Source: Mesorhizobium sp. GbtcB19 (lineage in GTDB: Bacteria > Pseudomonadota > Alphaproteobacteria > Rhizobiales > Rhizobiaceae). Taken from it: DNA of 64,000 bases. This document shows positions 59,478-64,000 of this stretch, in pieces. The notes below the pieces were generated by a model. It had not been told where the DNA came from. It saw only the letters and a list, made by a program, of their open reading frames with translations, and did not search any database. A program made the position numbers and the translations under genes. Positions within the stretch are counted from its first letter, which is position 1, and each line of letters starts with the position of its first letter. Where the stretch lies: NCBI RefSeq assembly GCF_019091085.1, contig NZ_JAGXJY010000018.1:47203-111202 (forward strand), in the 5' to 3' direction.

Positions 59478-60458
59478 TCAACCCTTCTTCCGGGTCATTT
59501 CGGCAAGGCTGAGCAGGCCGTTGGGCAGCACCAGCATCAGGACGATCATCAGGCCGGAATAGATCAGCAACTGGAATTGGCCGGTCTGGAACAGAAGGTC
59601 CCAGCCGAAATAGAGCACCAGCGTGCCGAGCATCGGACCGAATACATAGCCGAGGCCACCGAGGAAGCAGTTCAGCATGAAGTTGACGGAATCGGTGACG
59701 GTGAAGCTCGACGGGTAGATCGACTGCGAGATGGCGGCAAAGATGGCGCCGGAAACACCGCCGAAGAAGGACGAGACGGCATAGGCGATGACGCGCAGAT
59801 AGGCGATGTTGACGCCGATCGAGGAAGCGAGCTCCTCGTTCTGCTGCAGCGACTGGCAAAGCTTGCCGATGCGCGAATTCACCAGCCGGTACATCACCGC
59901 GAAGCAGACCACCATCAGCGTGACCGCCAGCAGATAGAAGGCGAGCCGCGAATTCTGCAGCGAGGCGAAATCCGGGATCAGCGTGACGCCGAAGACCGAC
60001 AGCGCGCCGGGCAACGGGATGCTGACGATGCCCTTGGCGCCGTTGGTGATCGGCAGCGCCAGCGCCAGCAAGCGCGCCACCTCGGTCAGCACCAGCGTCA
60101 CCATGGCGAAGTAGACGCCGCGCAGGCGCAGGATCGGCAGCCCGATCAGCACGCTGGCAGCGGCGCAGAACAGGCCCGCGACGGGGAGCGCCAGCCAGAA
60201 CGACCAGCCGTGGTTCATCACCAGTATGGCCGAGATATAGCCGCCCATCAGCGCGTAGGCGCCCTGGCCGATGTTGATGCGGCCGATATAGAAGGTGAGC
60301 CAGACACCGGCGCTGGCTATGCTGAGCAAAGCCACCGAGGTCAGCGTGTAATAGAGGTCGAAGCGGCCGCTGGCCGAGATGACTGCCGGCACGGCGATGA
60401 AGACGATCGCCAGGAAGGCGACGACCGCGGCGATCTTGACGTTGCGATTGAGGGTCAT
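59478..60458 (-). CDS. livM: Branched-chain amino acid-type ABC transporter permease LivM (second system)
   Basis: The 326-residue membrane protein has about nine helices and the LivM segments GRINIGQGAYALMGGYISA, LRLRGVYFAMVTLVLTEVARL and a QQNEELASSIGVNIAYLRV coupling loop. It lies between livH (7 bp) and livG (3 bp). It forms the channel with LivH. Confidence 0.9.
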   Translation of the reverse strand: MTLNRNVKIAAVVAFLAIVFIAVPAVISASGRFDLYYTLTSVALLSIASAGVWLTFYIGRINIGQGAYALMGGYISAILVMNHGWSFWLALPVAGLFCAAASVLIGLPILRLRGVYFAMVTLVLTEVARLLALALPITNGAKGIVSIPLPGALSVFGVTLIPDFASLQNSRLAFYLLAVTLMVVCFAVMYRLVNSRIGKLCQSLQQNEELASSIGVNIAYLRVIAYAVSSFFGGVSGAIFAAISQSIYPSSFTVTDSVNFMLNCFLGGLGYVFGPMLGTLVLYFGWDLLFQTGQFQLLIYSGLMIVLMLVLPNGLLSLAEMTRKKG

Positions 60459-60465
60459 GGCGCGG

Positions 60466-61332
60466 TCAACCCCAAGGCTTGCCCATCAGCCCGTTGGGGC
60501 GGATCGACAGGAACACCATCAGGGCGGCGAAGATGACGAGATAGGTCACGTCGCCATATTCGCGCAGCACGGTGAGGCCGACCGACTCCATCATGCCGAG
60601 GATTAAGCCGCCGGCGATCGCGCCGCCGACGACGCCGGCGCCGCCGATCATCACCATCAGGAAGGCCTTGATCGAGATCGGCCCGCCGATGCCGGAATTG
60701 ACGCCGGTGATGGTGACCAAAAGCCCGCCGACGACGCCGGCCAGCATCGCGCCCATGGCGAAGCCGATCATCGAATAGCGGTCGACGCGGACGCCCATCA
60801 GCTGGGCGGCGACGCGGTCCTGGGCAAGCGCCCGCATGGCGCGCCCGACGCGGCTGTACTGCATGTAGAGGACGAAAGCGGCGATGAAGACGATCGCCAG
60901 CGCGCCGACGACCAGCCGATCGTAAGGCATGATGATGCCGGCATCGTTGAAGACGCCCTTGACGATCTTGGGAACGCCGCGCTGTTTCTCGCCGAAGAGG
61001 AGCAGGATGACGGCATCGAAGAAGAAGGCCGTCGCCGCGGCCAGCAGCATGGTGCTTTCCTCGCGATGGCTGCGCCTGATGACGGTTCTAAAGAGGAATT
61101 TCTCCATCAGCGCGCCGATGACGGCGAGCGTGGCGCCGGAGGCGAGCAGCGCCACCACGAAGGGCAAGCCGAGCTGGCCGTAGACGGTGTAGGTGATGAA
61201 CCCGCCCAGCACATACATCTGGCCGTGGGCGAAATTGAGCACGTTCATCAGGGCGAAGATCAGGGTGAGCCCCAGCGCGATCAGCGCATATTGGGCACCG
61301 AGATACAATCCGTTGGCGATGACCTGTTCCAT
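60466..61332 (-). CDS. livH: Branched-chain amino acid-type ABC transporter permease LivH (second system)
   Basis: The 288-residue permease begins MEQVIANGLYLGAQYALIALGL and has LNFAHGQMYVLGGF and RALAQDRVAAQLMGVRVDRYS, the conserved LivH segments. It follows the binding-protein gene after an 81-bp gap on the same strand and precedes livM. Confidence 0.9.
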   Translation of the reverse strand: MEQVIANGLYLGAQYALIALGLTLIFALMNVLNFAHGQMYVLGGFITYTVYGQLGLPFVVALLASGATLAVIGALMEKFLFRTVIRRSHREESTMLLAAATAFFFDAVILLLFGEKQRGVPKIVKGVFNDAGIIMPYDRLVVGALAIVFIAAFVLYMQYSRVGRAMRALAQDRVAAQLMGVRVDRYSMIGFAMGAMLAGVVGGLLVTITGVNSGIGGPISIKAFLMVMIGGAGVVGGAIAGGLILGMMESVGLTVLREYGDVTYLVIFAALMVFLSIRPNGLMGKPWG

Positions 61333-61413
61333 GGATACCTTCGATCTTCCGCGGGGTCCGGCCCATCGGCCGGACCCCGCGGCAAGCTTGAGGAAACGAC
61401 GCTCGAAGGTACG

Positions 61414-62616
61414 CTAGTCGACGGAGCCGACGAACAGGGTCTGGAAAGCGCCGTCCTTGTATTCGTTGACCACCATCGGCACCGAAAGCTGGCGCTTCTG
61501 GCCGAAGGAGGTGGTGCCGACATAGCCGAGCTTGGCATCGCCCTTGAGGAAGGGATTGGGCGCCGAGAAGGTGTCCATCGTCTTCTTGAATTCGGCGACG
61601 TCGTTGATCGCGGCAGGGTTGGCCTTCAGCGTATCGAGGATGTATTCCAGCGCATAGACCTTGGTGTTGGACTCGTCGTTATACTCACCGAACATCTTGG
61701 TGTAGCGGGTGACGAACTCCTTCATCGTGTCGGAGGCAATCTCCGGCGTGGAAGCGCCGCCGACGGAAATGAAGCCGTTGGCGTATTCGCCTGCGCCCTC
61801 TTCCAGAACCTTGGCGTCCTGCGCCGTTTCGGTCGAGATCAGGCCTTCATAACCGAGCTCGCGCGCGGCGCGGATGAGCAGCGGCGCGTTGGCCGGCGCG
61901 ACGCCGGACAAGACCAGTAGGTCGGGCTTCAGCGCGACGATCGGCGTCAGCACCGGCGTGAAGTCGCGTGTGTCGTTCTGGTAGGTGTCGTTCTGGGCAA
62001 CGATTTCCAACCCGAGCGCCTTCGCCGCCTCGACGCCACCGTCGCGCTGGCTGAGCGGGTCGGACTCATTCGCCGCGACAAAGGCGATCTTCTTCACGCC
62101 CTTGTTTTCCTTGAGATATTTGTAGATCGCCGGGCCGGACTGGTAGTTGGCGATCATGCCGAGCACGGCATTGGAGGCCGGCTTCTGGTAGAGCGCCTTG
62201 GGGAAGGCGTAGGGGAAGTAGATGATGCCGTTGGCTTCGGCCACGGGGCGCACCGCGGCGGCGCCGTCATCGACATTCGGGCCGACGACATAGTGGACGC
62301 CTTCCTGCGCCATCTTCTCCATGCCGGCGATGGCGCGCTTGGGGTCCTTCTGGTCGTCGAAGGTGACGATGTTGACGTTGTAGGTGTCGTTGCCGATCTT
62401 GACGCCGCCGGTCTCGTTGATCCAGGCGGCGCGGGTCTGCATCGAGCGCACGTTCGAGGTGCCCCAGGCGGCGGCCGGACCGCTGGTGACGCCGACAAAA
62501 CCGATCTTCAGTTCCTTGTTTTCAGCCTGCGCGTACGAAATGCCGACAGCGGCAATGGCCAGGGTCGAGACGGCGCCGAGCGCCATGGATTTCAGAGTCG
62601 AGCGACGGTTGATCAT
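61414..62616 (-). CDS. ABC transporter substrate-binding protein, branched-chain amino acid type, Tat-like leader (second system)
   Basis: The 400-residue protein has a twin-arginine leader (MINRRSTLKSMALGAVS) with cleavage near YAQA-EN, then the type I periplasmic fold (LKIGFVGVTSGPAAAWGTSN). It captures the substrate for LivHMGF. A GGGGAA ribosome binding site precedes the ATG. It contains AGGGGAAC, complementary to a single-stranded part of the small RNA at 33186-33300. A TTGTATACAA palindrome lies about 107 bp upstream. Confidence 0.9.
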   Translation of the reverse strand: MINRRSTLKSMALGAVSTLAIAAVGISYAQAENKELKIGFVGVTSGPAAAWGTSNVRSMQTRAAWINETGGVKIGNDTYNVNIVTFDDQKDPKRAIAGMEKMAQEGVHYVVGPNVDDGAAAVRPVAEANGIIYFPYAFPKALYQKPASNAVLGMIANYQSGPAIYKYLKENKGVKKIAFVAANESDPLSQRDGGVEAAKALGLEIVAQNDTYQNDTRDFTPVLTPIVALKPDLLVLSGVAPANAPLLIRAARELGYEGLISTETAQDAKVLEEGAGEYANGFISVGGASTPEIASDTMKEFVTRYTKMFGEYNDESNTKVYALEYILDTLKANPAAINDVAEFKKTMDTFSAPNPFLKGDAKLGYVGTTSFGQKRQLSVPMVVNEYKDGAFQTLFVGSVD

Positions 62617-62722
62617 ATCAGCAGTTCCCCTTGGTTATCGCGCTTTGTGTTTTGCTCGTAGGCTGCGCGGATGGTGTTAAGGGAAACCGGCTGCGAAAGA
62701 TTGTCAACATCTTTCTTATGTT

Positions 62723-62732
62723 TTGTATACAA
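62723..62732. promoter_or_regulatory. Candidate FCD-GntR operator
   Basis: TTGTATACAA is a perfect 10-bp palindrome of the TNGT-N-ACNA type used by FadR/FCD-GntR regulators. It lies upstream of the second liv binding-protein gene; the GntR gene is the last gene of that operon. A TTGACA sequence lies just downstream of it on the minus strand. Confidence 0.5.
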
Positions 62733-62875
62733 TGTTTCGGCGGAATGTGTTCGAACACCTCCCGAACAGCGACCCGACGGAAGCCGGAGTTGAACGGCAA
62801 CAGTCGTCCAACGCATGCAGTGAAGTGCGCCGCGTGAAGCCTATCGATTGCCGGGCAAGCCGCCGCGGACGACGG

Positions 62876-63166
62876 CTACTTTCCGCAATGGTGGTCGTTG
62901 ATCTTGTTTATCGCATTCGCGTCCGGTCCGACACGGTTGTAGGAACAGGCACCGGCGGCGGTGGTGAACAGCTGCTGGTCGTAATAGCGCGGACCGCCGA
63001 ACAGCTGGTAGAGGATATCGTCACTGGCCGGAACGTAGCGCTCATGCTCGACCGGCGGCTGATGACGATGGTGGCGATGATGATGCCGTTCGCCCGCAAC
63101 CGCCGAGGCCGACATGCTCGCGGCCGTGGCCAGCACGAGAGCAGAGACAGCGAGATATTTCATCAT
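62876..63166 (-). CDS. Small secreted histidine-rich protein of unknown function
   Basis: The 96-residue product starts with MMKYLAVSALVLATAASMSASAVA-like hydrophobic signal sequence (residues 1-24, given here only in outline), followed by a histidine-rich segment (HHHRHHRHQ) and a C-terminal part with two cysteines (ACSY and DHHCGK). A single disulfide and metal binding in the periplasm are possible. It is not clearly in an operon. An opposite-strand frame overlaps it but lacks these features, so the minus strand is preferred. Confidence 0.6.
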   Translation of the reverse strand: MMKYLAVSALVLATAASMSASAVAGERHHHRHHRHQPPVEHERYVPASDDILYQLFGGPRYYDQQLFTTAAGACSYNRVGPDANAINKINDHHCGK

Positions 63167-63301
63167 CGACGGGCAACCTTCTGGCAGTTGGGTCTGCAGC
63201 ATACCCAAAATCGCCAGTGGCGCAAAAGTTCCGACTAGGCATTTAGCCGCTCGAGGTTGGCCGATGAGATCGTCGCAAAACTGGCTCTTGAGGCGGTGCG
63301 T

Positions 63302-63427
63302 CGAGATTCGGGTCAGGCCGAGTCGAAAATGGCGGCTTCCGAGAAGCGGAGCGGAGCGTACTTAAAGTACGTGAGCACCGGAAGCGCAGGAAGTCGCCAT
63401 TTGCAGGCCGGCCTCACCCGAATATCG
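63302..63427. repeat. Long imperfect hairpin repeat
   Basis: An 18-nt arm at 63302-63319 pairs with 63410-63427 (mismatches at two positions). An inner ATGGCGGCTTCC / GGAAGTCGCCAT pairing and a central perfect CGTACTT-A-AAGTACG (63357-63371) give a nested structure. I recall the CGTACTTTAAGTACG-centred element as widespread in Rhizobiales intergenic DNA. It sits just after the stop of the sigma-factor gene. Confidence 0.7.
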
Positions 63428-63435
63428 GCACACCG

Positions 63436-64000
63436 CTAGTGCAGGTGCCGCAGCTTGTCCGGATTTCGCATCACATAGATCGCCGTGATCTTGCCGCCTT
63501 CGATGTCGAGGGCCGTGGTCTGCAGCTCGCCGTCGACCTCCATTGTGACGAAGCCTGGCAGGCCGTTGATGAAGCCGTAGCGGATGAGCTTCGAGCGGTT
63601 GTCCTTGAGCCATGCCGCTACCGCCGCATATTGCGTCATGACCGCCTCGAAGCCGAGGGCCGGCTCGGTCGCCGCCGGGCGCTTGCCGCCGCCATCGGCG
63701 TGGGCGATGACGTCGGCGCTCAGCATCGCGCCGAGCGCTTTCATGTCGCCGCTGCGCGACGCGTCGAAGAAGGCCTCGGCAATCTCCAGCCCGCGCTGCT
63801 TCTCGACCTTGAAGCGCGGCCGCGCCTCGCGCAGATGCTCACGCGCTCTTGCCGCAAGCTGTCGGCAGGCGGCCGGATCTCGCTCGATCTCGGCGGCGAC
63901 TTCCTCGAACTGCAAGCCGAACACGTCGTGCAACAGGAAGGCGGCGCGCTCGAGCGGCGACAGACGCTCCAGCGCCAGCATCAGCGGCAGAGTGACATCC
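63436..64000 (-). CDS. ECF41-type RNA polymerase sigma factor, 3' part (partial)
   Basis: The frame runs off the right edge, so only sigma region 4 (LERLSPLERAAFLLHDVFGLQFEEVAAEI) and the C-terminal SnoaL-like domain are present, about 187 residues. The domain carries DGGGK and the terminal NPDKL, conserved marks of ECF41 factors, in which this extension controls sigma activity in place of an anti-sigma factor. The usual partner, a carboxymuconolactone decarboxylase- or oxidoreductase-type gene, must lie outside the window if present. Confidence 0.85.
   Translation of the reverse strand, partial: DVTLPLMLALERLSPLERAAFLLHDVFGLQFEEVAAEIERDPAACRQLAARAREHLREARPRFKVEKQRGLEIAEAFFDASRSGDMKALGAMLSADVIAHADGGGKRPAATEPALGFEAVMTQYAAVAAWLKDNRSKLIRYGFINGLPGFVTMEVDGELQTTALDIEGGKITAIYVMRNPDKLRHLH

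Noticed and set aside
62723..63238. Plus-strand open frame of 171 codons opposite the small secreted protein
   Set aside because: It has no recognisable domain or ribosome binding site and runs through the palindromic operator; the minus strand has a clear signal peptide and start context.
63167..63240. EcfG-type general stress promoter (GGAAC) upstream of the small secreted protein
   Set aside because: GGAAC is present on the minus strand but no CGTT-like -10 is found at 16-17 nt.
1..64000. Genomic island or symbiosis-island signatures
   Set aside because: No tRNA, integrase, transposase, attachment repeats or base-composition shift could be seen by eye within the window.

Overview
The window is about 64 kb of GC-rich DNA with the gene density, ABC-transporter load and LysR/GntR/IclR regulator content of a soil alphaproteobacterium. 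The gene families and the dispersed palindromic repeats point to Rhizobiales, most likely Mesorhizobium or a close relative; that is inference from recognisable families, not a database match. I see no tRNA, rRNA, integrase, transposase or CRISPR array. No gap between genes exceeds about 300 bases. The region reads as ordinary chromosome of a metabolically versatile organism.

Layout. 1-413: 3' end of a type VI secretion sheath gene (tssC). 0.5-2.5 kb: a divergent LysR / quinone-oxidoreductase pair. 2.5-9.3 kb: one long minus-strand operon (SDR, MoaF-family protein, NTF2-like protein, then a complete branched-chain/aromatic-type ABC transporter SBP-LivG-LivF-LivH-LivM). 9.4-11 kb: YceI and a membrane protein. 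11.1-14.3 kb: aldehyde dehydrogenase plus GMC oxidoreductase. 14.3-16.1 kb: divergent SDR/LysR. 16.1-18.8 kb: P450 plus aldehyde dehydrogenase. 18.9-24.6 kb: an APC permease divergent from an IclR-UPF0261-HAD-aminotransferase operon. 24.6-33.2 kb: a 4-hydroxyphenylacetate (homoprotocatechuate) catabolic locus: AraC activator, hpaB, hpaC, hpaR, hpaF, hpaE, hpaD, hpaG, hpaH. 33.2-33.3 kb, minus strand: a structured small RNA of AbcR/alpha-r15 type. 33.4-37.3 kb: a 2-oxoglutarate oxygenase and a metNIQ methionine importer. 37.5-40.5 kb: an unusual solute-binding protein / DAACS symporter / Asp-Glu racemase operon. 40.7-43.2 kb: SDR, anmK, GNAT. 43.3-45.4 kb: a small ECF sigma regulon with two matching promoters. 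45.4-57 kb: transport, methyltransferase, DJ-1/GlxA, LysR, DsbA, XRE and epimerase genes, mostly regulator/target divergent pairs. 57-62.6 kb: a second complete liv-type operon with a hydantoin-racemase-family enzyme and a GntR regulator. 62.9-64 kb: a small secreted protein and the 3' part of an ECF41-type sigma gene.

How the parts connect. The dominant theme is uptake and catabolism of amino-acid-like and aromatic compounds. The hpa genes encode hydroxylation of 4-hydroxyphenylacetate, ring cleavage and the steps as far as the hydrated C7 acid, but the final aldolase (hpaI) is absent. The SDR-MoaF-transporter operon may feed related aromatic amines. The small RNA carries two anti-Shine-Dalgarno segments; one is complementary over 8 nt to the ribosome binding site of the first liv binding-protein gene, and the other over 8 nt to that of the second, consistent with AbcR-type control of ABC importers. 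The ECF sigma gene at 44443 sits behind a bipartite motif that occurs twice in about 0.7 kb with identical 13-nt spacing, suggesting an autoregulated mini-regulon. Several divergent regulator pairs have visible inverted repeats between them.
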